DNA of 64,000 nucleotides, from positions 62,001 to 126,000 of the forward strand of contig JAHDVK010000012.1 of NCBI GenBank assembly GCA_023384675.1, in the 5' to 3' direction. The notes beneath the pieces are model-generated. The model was not told the DNA's origin. It worked only from the letters and a program-made list of their open reading frames with translations, and made no database searches. Made by a program: the position numbers and the translations under genes. Origin of the DNA: Bryobacteraceae bacterium (GTDB lineage Bacteria; Acidobacteriota; Terriglobia; Bryobacterales; Bryobacteraceae). Positions 52,441-60,319 of the stretch are shown piece by piece; position 1 is the stretch's first letter, and every line of letters starts with the position of its first letter.

Positions 52441-52851
52441 ATGGCCGTCATTCCTAAGGTCCTCATCGTTGACGATGACCGAGATTTCCGGGCCTCAGTC
52501 AAGGCTCTTCTGGAGAGCCGCGGGTACCGGGTGCTTGAAGCCGAGTCGGGGCATGATGGACTGCAAAAAGTGGTCGAAGATCCGCCCGACGTAATCCTAC
52601 TCGACATCATGATGGAGAGCTCGTTCGAGGGCTACGGCATTACCCATTCTTTACGATTCCGGGATGAATACGCCGCGTACCGCGGCATCCCAATCATCAT
52701 GATTTCTTCCCTCGAGAAGAGTCCGGACGACACCTTCACGATGTCCCCCGAAGTGGAGATGATCCGGCCGGACGCCTATCTCACCAAACCGCTTGACATC
52801 GACAAGTTCTTGAAATTAATGAGGGATATCACTTCCTCTGCTCACGTCTAG
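52441..52851 (+). CDS. Stand-alone response-regulator receiver protein (long REC subtype)
   Basis: The 136-residue protein is one receiver domain. VLIVDDDRDFRASVKALLES gives the acidic pocket, Asp55 in VILLDIMMESSFEG is the phospho-acceptor, Ser in IPIIMISSLE is the switch residue and Lys in YLTKPLD is conserved. A roughly 25-residue insertion between beta-3 and beta-5 (EGYGITHSLRFRDEYAAYRG and DDTFTMSPEVEMIRPD) makes it longer than a CheY. There is no output domain. It opens the hydrogenase operon with a strong ribosome site and precedes the receiver-kinase gene by 18 nt. Confidence 0.88.
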   Translation: MAVIPKVLIVDDDRDFRASVKALLESRGYRVLEAESGHDGLQKVVEDPPDVILLDIMMESSFEGYGITHSLRFRDEYAAYRGIPIIMISSLEKSPDDTFTMSPEVEMIRPDAYLTKPLDIDKFLKLMRDITSSAHV

Positions 52852-52869
52852 CGCGGCGAGGTATAGGAA

Positions 52870-54006
52870 GTGGCTAAGGACGACCCGACACCGAATGAAA
52901 CTATCGTCGTTATCGACGACGACTACGCGATGCGTTTGTCCTGCCGGAAGATCCTCGAGAAATCAGGCTTCCAGGTCGAGACGTTCGAGGACGGCGTGCA
53001 GGGGCTCGAAGGGGTTGCGCGCCTGAAGCCAGGCCTCGTGGTGGTGGACCTCAAGATGCCTGGAATGAGCGGGTTGGAGGTGATCGCGCGGGTCCACTCG
53101 ATTGATCCGAACATCATCCTCGTGGTGATCACCGGCTACGCAACGATCGATACCGCCGTGGAAGCGATGAAATCGGGCGCGTACGATTTCCTTCCCAAGC
53201 CCTTTGCGCCGGACGAACTGCGGCTCATTGTGAACCGCGGTCTTGAACGACGCCGGCTGGTGCTGGAAGGTCATCGTTTCGAGGTGGAACGGGCGCTGTT
53301 GAAGCGGCGCTTCGTGACGTTCGTGTCCCACCAGTTGCAAACACCGTTGGTTGCGGTCCATCAATATCTCGACGTCCTGAAACGCCTTGGCGATCACCCG
53401 GACGTCACGGTGAAACGGGAGGAATGGATTAACCGCTGCCTACATCGCATCGAGGCCATGCAGGTGATGGTGAAGGAGTGGCTGGAGCTTTCAGCCGTCG
53501 AGTCCGAAGCTCTCACGCGAAGCCGGGATGAGGTCAACCTGAGGGCGGTGATTGACGACATTTTCTCGGCCTATCAGCCTCAGGCCGAAACGGAGCAGGT
53601 AGCACTGGAAAGCGACCTGCCGGAGGGGACGTGCGCGGTGGCCGGGGACCGTCACTGCGTGGCGGTGCTGTTCGACAATCTCGTCGCCAACGCCATCAAG
53701 TACAACCGGGCAGGGGGGAAGGTGACGGTGGCGGCCGAGGTCCGTAACGGCGAAGTGACAGTGTCTGTGGCCGACACCGGGATCGGGATTCCGGAGAAGT
53801 ATATTCCGTTTCTGTTCGATGAGTTCTTCCGCGTCAAGGATGAAGCCGCCAGGAAGACGAGCGGGAGCGGACTGGGCCTCGCCATCTGCCGCAGGATCGT
53901 GGCTGAGATGGGCGGCAGCATCGTCGTGGAAAGCAAGGTGAATGCCGGCTCGGTTTTCCGGGTCAGCTTGCCCGCATGGCGGCAGAAAGAGAGCAACGCG
54001 GCATGA
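52870..54006 (+). CDS. Receiver-histidine kinase hybrid (REC-HisKA-HATPase)
   Basis: Translation starts at a GTG (52870), giving 378 residues. Residues 8-125 form a receiver (IVVIDDDYAMRLSCRKILEK, phospho-acceptor Asp60 in VVVDLKMPGMSG, LPKPFAPDEL). The HisKA helix pair has FVSHQLQTPLVAVHQYL with His154, and the HATPase has NLVANAIKYNRAGG (N box), VADTGIGIPEKYIPFLFDEF and SGSGLGLAICRRIV (G boxes). It is cytoplasmic with no membrane span. An N-terminal receiver suggests it is controlled by another kinase or phosphotransfer, so it could relay from the membrane kinase downstream. Its stop overlaps the next gene (ATGA). Confidence 0.92.
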   Translation: MAKDDPTPNETIVVIDDDYAMRLSCRKILEKSGFQVETFEDGVQGLEGVARLKPGLVVVDLKMPGMSGLEVIARVHSIDPNIILVVITGYATIDTAVEAMKSGAYDFLPKPFAPDELRLIVNRGLERRRLVLEGHRFEVERALLKRRFVTFVSHQLQTPLVAVHQYLDVLKRLGDHPDVTVKREEWINRCLHRIEAMQVMVKEWLELSAVESEALTRSRDEVNLRAVIDDIFSAYQPQAETEQVALESDLPEGTCAVAGDRHCVAVLFDNLVANAIKYNRAGGKVTVAAEVRNGEVTVSVADTGIGIPEKYIPFLFDEFFRVKDEAARKTSGSGLGLAICRRIVAEMGGSIVVESKVNAGSVFRVSLPAWRQKESNAA

Positions 54007-54398
54007 AGACCATTCTCATCGTGGATGACGATGCGGATTTCGCCGAGGCGGTCGCCAGTTATCTCCGGGCGAACGGGTTCCAGGTACTGGAGGCGCGGGA
54101 CGGCGCGGAGGGTCTGCGTACGGCACGGATGACGCACCCCGACCTCGTGATCATGGACGTCGTGATGAGTGAGCGCACCGAGGGCTTTTTCACGGTACAG
54201 GAGATGCGCCGCACGGCGAGCCTGAAGGATGTACCGATTTTCGTTGTATCGTCGCTCTACTCGCAGCACCCGGAGTTCAGCATCGCTCCGGAAAGCGGAT
54301 GGCTGGCGCATGACGCGTTCTTCTCCAAACCGGTGGATATGGTGCTGTTCCTGGAGCAGATCCGTCAGCGGTTGGGGATCGAGGAGGTGGCCGGATGA
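54003..54398 (+). CDS. Second stand-alone receiver protein (long REC subtype)
   Basis: The ATG at 54003 overlaps the previous stop (ATGA), giving 131 residues. It has ILIVDDDADFAEAVASYLRA, phospho-acceptor Asp52 in LVIMDVVMSERTEG, the switch Ser in PIFVVSSLYS and Lys in FFSKPVD. Like the first receiver it has extra loop residues (QHPEFSIAPESGWLAHDA). It has no output domain. Its stop overlaps the hydrogenase beta-subunit start by 4 nt, so its translation is coupled to the hydrogenase. Confidence 0.9.
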   Translation: MKTILIVDDDADFAEAVASYLRANGFQVLEARDGAEGLRTARMTHPDLVIMDVVMSERTEGFFTVQEMRRTASLKDVPIFVVSSLYSQHPEFSIAPESGWLAHDAFFSKPVDMVLFLEQIRQRLGIEEVAG

Positions 54399-55429
54399 AG
54401 ATCCTGAAATTGCGGAAGGACAGGCTGGACTTCTTCGCCTCGGTGGTGCAGCAGTTCGGCGAAGTGCATGCGCCGGTGGAAGTGGATGGGGGCTATGCGT
54501 TCCGGCGATTGAGCCGGTGGTCGGAGGCGCGGCTCAATTACCCGCGTACAATCCTGCCGCCGAAGAAGTACTTCCTGCCGCAGCGCGAAACCTTGTTTCG
54601 ATTCGTGCCAGAGAAAGGCTACGTGCCATCGGCGGAAGGACTGGACACGCGCATCATCCTTTTCGGGATGCACGCCTGCGACATTTACTCGCTGAATATA
54701 CTCGACATGGTTTTCGGCGGCGCCTATCCCGATCCTTACTATCAGGCCCGCCGGAAGCACATCGTCATCATCGGAATCGATTGCATTCCCGACAAACACT
54801 GCTTCTGCCGCTCGATGCGGGCCGACTTTGTCGATCACGGCTTCGACTTATTCTTCTATGACATTGGCGATTATTACCTGACGATGGTCGGCACCGCGCT
54901 GGGCGACGACATGGTGCTGGCGACCGGGCCGCTGTTCGAGCAACCCGCCGAGGCGGACGTGGACGAGTACAAACGCCGCTCCAGCAACAAACGCGCGGCG
55001 TTTCAACTCGAGGTCGAGATCCGTGACCTGCCCGAGATCTTCGAGATGGAGTATCAAAGCGGCATCTGGGATGAACTGGGCGAGAAGTGCCTGTCGTGCG
55101 GAAGTTGCAGCATGGTCTGCCCGACGTGCTACTGCTACGACGTCGCCGATAGCGCGGATCTCGGCACGCGAGACGGAGCCAGAATGCGCATCTGGGATTC
55201 GTGCCTGTTCTCCACGCATGCCCTGGTCGCGGGGGGCGAGAATTTTCGCCACTCGCGCGCCAGCCGCATCAAGTTCCGCTTCTATCACAAGCAGCGCGGA
55301 TTCGTTGCCGAGTATGGCAGGCCGAGTTGCGTCGGCTGCGGCCGGTGCGTGGCCGCTTGTCCGGTGAAGATCGACATCGTGGAAGTGCTCGAGAGATTGC
55401 GAGGAGTACAACATGCCGTCAGCCATTGA
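54395..55429 (+). CDS. hydB: [NiFe] hydrogenase iron-sulfur subunit (group 3b HydB/HyhB-like)
   Basis: The 344-residue protein matches the beta subunit of NAD(P)-linked group 3b hydrogenases and sulfhydrogenases. The N-terminal part has LPQRETLFRFVPEKGY and FGMHACDIYSLNILD. Two [4Fe-4S] binding motifs follow: CLSCGSCSMVC (Cys232, 235, 238, 242) and CVGCGRCVAAC (Cys312, 315, 318, 322). A further Cys cluster (CIPDKHCFC, 130-138) precedes them. It would shuttle electrons from the small subunit to the flavin subunit. Overlaps join it to the receiver gene before and the flavin-subunit gene after (17 nt). Confidence 0.92.
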   Translation: MKILKLRKDRLDFFASVVQQFGEVHAPVEVDGGYAFRRLSRWSEARLNYPRTILPPKKYFLPQRETLFRFVPEKGYVPSAEGLDTRIILFGMHACDIYSLNILDMVFGGAYPDPYYQARRKHIVIIGIDCIPDKHCFCRSMRADFVDHGFDLFFYDIGDYYLTMVGTALGDDMVLATGPLFEQPAEADVDEYKRRSSNKRAAFQLEVEIRDLPEIFEMEYQSGIWDELGEKCLSCGSCSMVCPTCYCYDVADSADLGTRDGARMRIWDSCLFSTHALVAGGENFRHSRASRIKFRFYHKQRGFVAEYGRPSCVGCGRCVAACPVKIDIVEVLERLRGVQHAVSH

Positions 55430-56285
55430 AGCCCCGGTGACCGACGCGGTGTGGTCCGCCAATCCCTACCAACCGCACGCCGCCCGCATTGTGCGCATCT
55501 ACAACATGGTTGAGAACAATCATCTGTTCACGCTGCGCTTCGTGGATGAGGATATTGGCCTATCCTTCCGGCACAGACCAGGCCAGTTCGCGATGCTGAG
55601 CATCCCCGGCACGGGTGAGGCGCCGATCTCGATTTCGTCGTCGCCCTCGCGGCCGGGGGTCCTGGAACTCTGCGTGCGCCGCGCGGGGCGGGTCACCAAT
55701 GCGCTCTACCGCATGAAAACCAACGACCTTGTGGGCCTGCGCGGGCCGTATGGCAACGGGTTCCCGGTGACGGAGATCGAGGGCCATGACCTGCTGCTCG
55801 CAGCAGGCGGGCTGGGGATGGCCCCCCTTCGATCGCTGCTGTGGTACGCGCTCGACAACCGCGACCGCTTCGGCAGAGTCACGCTCATGTATGGCGCGCG
55901 CACACCCGCCGACATGCTCTTCCGCGAAGAACTCGTTTCGCTGGTCGATCGCACGGACATGAATTGCCTGCTGACCGTCGACACCGATCCCGGCTCAGTG
56001 TGGAAAAACCATGTCGGGCTGCTACCCGGGCTGTTCGATCATGCGGAGATCGACGCATCACGCACGTTCGCGGCGGTGTGCGGGCCGCCCGTGGTCTACA
56101 AGTTCATCCTCCGTAAACTACTGGATCTTGGATTCCGCAAGGATCGCATCCTGATGTCGCTGGAACGACGCATGAAATGCGGCGTCGGTAAATGCGGCCA
56201 TTGCAGTATCGGCTACAAATACACCTGTCTGAACGGCCCCATATTCACCTATTGGGACGCCATCAACCTTCCGGAGATGATATGA
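55413..56285 (+). CDS. hydG: [NiFe] hydrogenase FAD/NAD(P)-binding subunit (HydG/HyhG-like)
   Basis: The 290-residue protein is a ferredoxin-reductase-type flavoprotein. FRHRPGQFAMLSIPGTGEAP binds FAD, GLRGPYGNGFPV and LLLAAGGLGMAPLRSLLWY bind flavin and NAD(P), and the C-terminus has a [2Fe-2S] motif (Cys256, 261, 264, 272) as in dihydroorotate dehydrogenase electron-transfer subunits. It exchanges electrons with NAD(P)H in the cytoplasm. Preference for NADPH or NADH cannot be decided. It overlaps hydB by 17 nt and hydD by 4 nt. Confidence 0.92.
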   Translation: MPSAIEAPVTDAVWSANPYQPHAARIVRIYNMVENNHLFTLRFVDEDIGLSFRHRPGQFAMLSIPGTGEAPISISSSPSRPGVLELCVRRAGRVTNALYRMKTNDLVGLRGPYGNGFPVTEIEGHDLLLAAGGLGMAPLRSLLWYALDNRDRFGRVTLMYGARTPADMLFREELVSLVDRTDMNCLLTVDTDPGSVWKNHVGLLPGLFDHAEIDASRTFAAVCGPPVVYKFILRKLLDLGFRKDRILMSLERRMKCGVGKCGHCSIGYKYTCLNGPIFTYWDAINLPEMI

Positions 56286-57028
56286 GCAAGCCAACCGCGG
56301 GCATCTTCGGGCTCACAGGCTGTGCGGGCGATCAGCTTGTGATTCTCAACTGCGAAGACCAACTCCTCGACCTCGTCGCCCTGATCGACATCCGCGATTT
56401 CCTCATGGCCGGCTCCGCCAACGACACCGGATGTGATCTGGATATCGCCTTCGTCGAAGGGGCCGTGATGAGCAAGCGCGATGAGCAGGCGCTGCGGCGC
56501 GTCCGCGCGCGGGCGCGGACTCTCGTGGCCATCGGGACCTGCGCCGTGTGGGGCGGCGTGGCCGCCACCGACGAAAGCGCGCCCCGTGACGCCTGGCTCG
56601 AAGAGGTTTACGGGCCCACCGGCGCAGACTATGATTCGCTCCCGGCCCGCGCGCTGCATGAGGTCGTCCAGGTTGATTACCAGATCACCGGATGCCCGAT
56701 CGAAAAGGATGAGTTCGTTTCGGCGGTGGCCAACCTGCTGAACGGCGATGCTCCGCTGCTGCCCCAATACGCGGTGTGCGTCGAATGCAAGTTCCGCGAG
56801 TGCGGCTGTCTGCTGACCGAAAGGGGTGAGGTCTGCTGCGGCCCAATGACGGTGGCTGGCTGCAACGCACGCTGCCCGGCGCTGCGGATCCCCTGTGTGG
56901 GCTGCCGGGGCCCTGCAGCAGATGCAAATTTCGCCTCCGCGACGGCCATGTTCACCGAGGGCGGCGTCTCACCGCAAGACGTAGCCCGCAAGCTGAGGAC
57001 CTTCGCGCCGCAAGGAGTCCAGCAATGA
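56282..57028 (+). CDS. hydD: [NiFe] hydrogenase small subunit (group 3b HydD-like) with Asp at a proximal-cluster position
   Basis: The ATG at 56282 overlaps the hydG stop and gives 248 residues. The proximal-cluster region normally reads CxxC; here it is GCAGDQL, Cys14 and Asp17. The other expected proximal ligands are Cys87 (GTCAVWGG) and Cys138 (GCPIEKDEF). Ten further cysteines (166-208) match the medial and distal cluster region (CVECKFRECGC, GCNARCPA, CVGCRG). There is no Tat signal, so the enzyme is cytoplasmic. The codon at Asp17 is GAT. A 3Cys/1Asp proximal cluster is known in the actinobacterial-type hydrogenase of Ralstonia. Cys24 nearby is an alternative ligand to consider. Confidence 0.9.
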   Translation: MSKPTAGIFGLTGCAGDQLVILNCEDQLLDLVALIDIRDFLMAGSANDTGCDLDIAFVEGAVMSKRDEQALRRVRARARTLVAIGTCAVWGGVAATDESAPRDAWLEEVYGPTGADYDSLPARALHEVVQVDYQITGCPIEKDEFVSAVANLLNGDAPLLPQYAVCVECKFRECGCLLTERGEVCCGPMTVAGCNARCPALRIPCVGCRGPAADANFASATAMFTEGGVSPQDVARKLRTFAPQGVQQ

Positions 57029-58329
57029 GTACGACTATCCGCATCGAACATCTCGCCCGCGTGGAAGGGCACGGGGGTGTCACGGTGGTGGTGGAGGACG
57101 GTGCCGTCAGTGACGTCCGCTTCGACGTCTTCGAGGGCGCGCGGCTGGTGGAGACTCTGGTCCGCGGACGAAGGTACGAGGATGTTTCTCAGATCCTCTC
57201 GCGCATTTGCGCCATCTGTTCGGTGGCCCACGCGCTGACATCGATCAAAGCCACCGAACGCGCCTTCGGCGTCGAAGTGTCGCCCCAGACCAAAGCGCTG
57301 CGCGACCTTCTGTTCCGCGGCGAGAATATCGAAAGCCACGCTCTGCACCTGTTCTTCCTCGCCCTGCCGGACTACCTCGGCTACCCGAGCGCCGTGGCCC
57401 TCGCGAAGGACTACCCCGACGCCGTCAAAATCGCGCTGCGGCTGAAGCAACTCGGCAACACCATCCAGGAGGTGATCGGCGGCCGGGCCGTACATCCGGT
57501 GAACGCCATCGTGGGCGGATTCGGGCGCGTGCCTGCCGAAGAGCAGTTGATCTCATTGCGCGAAGCTCTCCTGGCTGGGATCGCGGACTGCCGAGCGGCA
57601 ATGGATCTGCTGGTCACCCTGCCGGCCGCTGATTACTGCCATACCGATACCGTGTTCGCCGCCCTGGACTCGACGGGCGGCTATGGTTACTTCCACGGCG
57701 ACGAGGTGACGATCGTAGCGAACGGGCGGCGCACCCAGATTCCGGGTGACGCTTACCTCGGCTTCACGAACGAAAAGGCCGTGCCCCATTCGCACGCCAA
57801 GCACAGTTCCTATAATGGGCGCCCTTATATGGTGGGCGCGCTCGCACGCCTCACGGCGCACCACGACAAGCTCGACGCTCGCGCCCACGAGGTGATGGCG
57901 CGGCTCGGTCTCACGCTCCCCTCTCGCGATCCTATGGACAACAACAAGGCGCAAGCCGTGGAGTTGAGCGCCGACCTTCACCTCGCTCTGGAGACCGTCG
58001 ATCAGTTGCTCTCCAGCGGCGTCCATGACGAGCCCCCCGTGGCCTTCCAGCCTCGAGCGGGCACCGGCACCGCCATCACGGAAGCCCCACGCGGCATTCT
58101 CATCCATAGCTACCGCTACGACGATGAGGGCAAGATCGCCTCGGCCGACGTCATCACGCCGACCGCGCTCAACGCGGCCAGCGTCGAGGACCACCTCCGC
58201 TGCTCGGTCCGGCAGGCCGGCACGAACGAAACGGCGGAACTCACCAAACGGCTCGAGATGATCGTGCGCGCCTATGACCCCTGCATCTCGTGCTCGGTCC
58301 ATCTGGTGCGCAGGCGCGATGCTGAATGA
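57025..58329 (+). CDS. hydA: [NiFe] hydrogenase large (catalytic) subunit, group 3b-like
   Basis: The 434-residue large subunit has the N-terminal IEHLARVEGHGGV, the L1 motif RICAIC (Cys62, Cys65) and the L2 motif DPCISCSVH (Cys420, Cys423, His426). The eight residues after His426 (LVRRRDAE) are the predicted extension removed by a maturation protease. It holds the NiFe(CN)2CO centre and interconverts H2 with protons. Translation overlaps hydD by ATGA. No hyp maturation genes lie in the window apart from the protease downstream. Confidence 0.95.
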   Translation: MSTTIRIEHLARVEGHGGVTVVVEDGAVSDVRFDVFEGARLVETLVRGRRYEDVSQILSRICAICSVAHALTSIKATERAFGVEVSPQTKALRDLLFRGENIESHALHLFFLALPDYLGYPSAVALAKDYPDAVKIALRLKQLGNTIQEVIGGRAVHPVNAIVGGFGRVPAEEQLISLREALLAGIADCRAAMDLLVTLPAADYCHTDTVFAALDSTGGYGYFHGDEVTIVANGRRTQIPGDAYLGFTNEKAVPHSHAKHSSYNGRPYMVGALARLTAHHDKLDARAHEVMARLGLTLPSRDPMDNNKAQAVELSADLHLALETVDQLLSSGVHDEPPVAFQPRAGTGTAITEAPRGILIHSYRYDDEGKIASADVITPTALNAASVEDHLRCSVRQAGTNETAELTKRLEMIVRAYDPCISCSVHLVRRRDAE

Positions 58330-60319
58330 ATCTCCATTCCGGAGTCTGTCGCTCAGAGCGAGGCTGATTCTCAGCTACCTCGTCATCCTCGGCATTGGCG
58401 GGCTGGCCACCTCCATTGTCGGATCCTACATCGTCAGCTCGACCATTCAGATGCAGGTGCTGCGCGCCGTGGACAACAACCTCGCCACGGCCCGCCTCAT
58501 CTATGACCAGCAACTCGAAGCACTCAAGCGCACTGTCGAGCTCACGGCTTCCGGCACCACGGTCGTGCAGTACCTCGCCGCCGGCGACCGCCCCTCGCTG
58601 CTCGCCTTTCTCCAGCGCATTCGCGAAAGCTCTGGGTACGACTTTCTGACCCTCGTCAACGAACGCGGCCAGGTGGTGATGCGCACGTCCAACCCCGCGC
58701 TCACAGGCGGCCCCGTGGCGCCCATCAGTGTCATCCGCGCGGCGCAATCGGGCAAGCTCGCTGCTGCCACTGAGATCATCTCCGCCGAAGACCTCGAAAA
58801 AGAGCACCGCTCGTTGCCAGAACGTGCCCGCACGCGTCTCGTGCAGACCGCCCGCGCCGAGCCCTTCGACCGCCCCGAAGAAACCGCGGGCATGGCCCTC
58901 ATTGCCGCCGCGCCTGTCTACCGTCATGCCAGCGCCGTCCCCGGCGTGCTCTACGCCGGCATCCTGCTGAACGGCAATTTCACCATCGTGGACCGCGTCT
59001 CGAATCTGGTGCTCCGCGATGACCGGTTCCGCAACGGAGACATCGGCAGCGTCACGATCTTCCAGGATAACTTTCGCATCTCCACCAACGTCCGGCTGAG
59101 GAACGGCGAGCGCGCCCTCGGCACACGCGCCGCTCCCGACGTCGAGAGGCAGGTGCTTGGACGAGGCGAAAGCTGGCGCGGCCCCGCCTTCGTCGTCAAT
59201 GAATGGTACCTCAGCGGCTACGCTCCCATTCGTAATTACGAAGGGAATGTGGTCGGCGCCCTCTTCACCGGCCTGCTCGAAACCACCTACACTTCCACAC
59301 GCAACGACGTCATCCTGTCGTTCTTTGCCGTAGCCATGGTCGGCTTTATCTGCATCATCGGGATCACCTACTACATGATCCGCAACATTACGCGGCCGGT
59401 GGGCGAAATGGTCGCGGCCACGCAGAACATCGCCGCCGGGCGCTTCGACCAGGAGATTCAATCCGAATCACATGGCGAGATCGCCCAGTTGGCCGCCTCG
59501 TTCAATACCATGCTGGCGAGCCTGCGCGAGATGAAGGCGGATCTCGAGCAGTGGGGCCTGACCCTGGAAGAGAAGGTGCGGCAGCGGTCTGAAGAGTTGG
59601 CCGCCATGCAGGCCCGCGTGGCCCAGTCTGAACGGCTCGCTTCGCTCGGCCTGCTGGCCGCCGGCGTGGCGCATGAGATCAATAACCCGTTGGGCGCCAT
59701 CCTTTCGCTGACAGCGCTCACGCTCGAGGACACGCCGCCTGATGATCCCAACCGCGAAAATCTTGTGGAAGTGGTTCACCAGAGCGAACGCTGCCGCGGC
59801 ATCGTCAAGGGGCTGTTGGATTTCTCGCGCCAGTCCAAGGGCAACATGCAGCCGCTCGACATGAACTCCCTGTTGAACGATACGCTGTCGTTGATCGGGA
59901 AGCAGGCGCAGTTCTTTAACATCCGGATCGTGAAGGACCAGGACCCGAACCTGCCCGAGGTGATCGGCGACCGGTCGCAGTTTCAGCAGGTCTTCATGAA
60001 TCTGCTGATCAACGCCGTCCAGGCGATGGACGAAAAAGGCGCCATCACCATCGTGACGCGCGGCACGACCGATGAACGCGTCGAAGTTCGCATTTCCGAT
60101 TCTGGCCGCGGCATTCCTCCCGACCAGATCGATCTGATCTTCGACCCGTTCTTCAGCACCAAGGAAAGCGGACATGGCACCGGGCTGGGTCTGTCGATTG
60201 CCTACGGTATCGTGACCACGCATCGCGGGACGATCAGCGTGGAGAGTGAGCTGGACAAGGGCACCACATTCACGATCCGCCTGCCCGCCGCCGCGGTTAC
60301 GCGCGAGGTGCAGTCATGA
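58319..60319 (+). CDS. Membrane sensor histidine kinase with Cache-like sensor and HAMP
   Basis: The ATG at 58319 lies inside the end of hydA (11-nt overlap), giving 666 residues. The first span is ILSYLVILGIGGLATSIVGS (about 16-37), then a roughly 290-residue extracytoplasmic Cache-type sensor region (QMQVLRAVDNNLATARLIYD, VAPISVIRAAQSGKL, RNGDIGSVTIFQDNFRISTN, NEWYLSGYAPIRNYEGNVVG), a second span (FFAVAMVGFICIIGITYYMI), a HAMP linker (RNITRPVGEMVAATQNIAAG), a coiled coil, HisKA with GVAHEINNPLGAIL (His452) and HATPase (NLLINAVQAM, DSGRGIPPDQIDLIF, GTGLGLSIAYGIV). Its place between hydA and the protease suggests it senses an external cue for this hydrogenase system; its partner could be the upstream receivers. 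Confidence 0.9.
   Translation: MLNESPFRSLSLRARLILSYLVILGIGGLATSIVGSYIVSSTIQMQVLRAVDNNLATARLIYDQQLEALKRTVELTASGTTVVQYLAAGDRPSLLAFLQRIRESSGYDFLTLVNERGQVVMRTSNPALTGGPVAPISVIRAAQSGKLAAATEIISAEDLEKEHRSLPERARTRLVQTARAEPFDRPEETAGMALIAAAPVYRHASAVPGVLYAGILLNGNFTIVDRVSNLVLRDDRFRNGDIGSVTIFQDNFRISTNVRLRNGERALGTRAAPDVERQVLGRGESWRGPAFVVNEWYLSGYAPIRNYEGNVVGALFTGLLETTYTSTRNDVILSFFAVAMVGFICIIGITYYMIRNITRPVGEMVAATQNIAAGRFDQEIQSESHGEIAQLAASFNTMLASLREMKADLEQWGLTLEEKVRQRSEELAAMQARVAQSERLASLGLLAAGVAHEINNPLGAILSLTALTLEDTPPDDPNRENLVEVVHQSERCRGIVKGLLDFSRQSKGNMQPLDMNSLLNDTLSLIGKQAQFFNIRIVKDQDPNLPEVIGDRSQFQQVFMNLLINAVQAMDEKGAITIVTRGTTDERVEVRISDSGRGIPPDQIDLIFDPFFSTKESGHGTGLGLSIAYGIVTTHRGTISVESELDKGTTFTIRLPAAAVTREVQS

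Noticed and set aside
54395-58329. Assignment of the hydrogenase to the HoxEFUYH (group 3d) type
   Set aside because: No HoxF/HoxU-like diaphorase is present; the ferredoxin-reductase-type flavin subunit and 4Fe-4S beta subunit fit group 3b.
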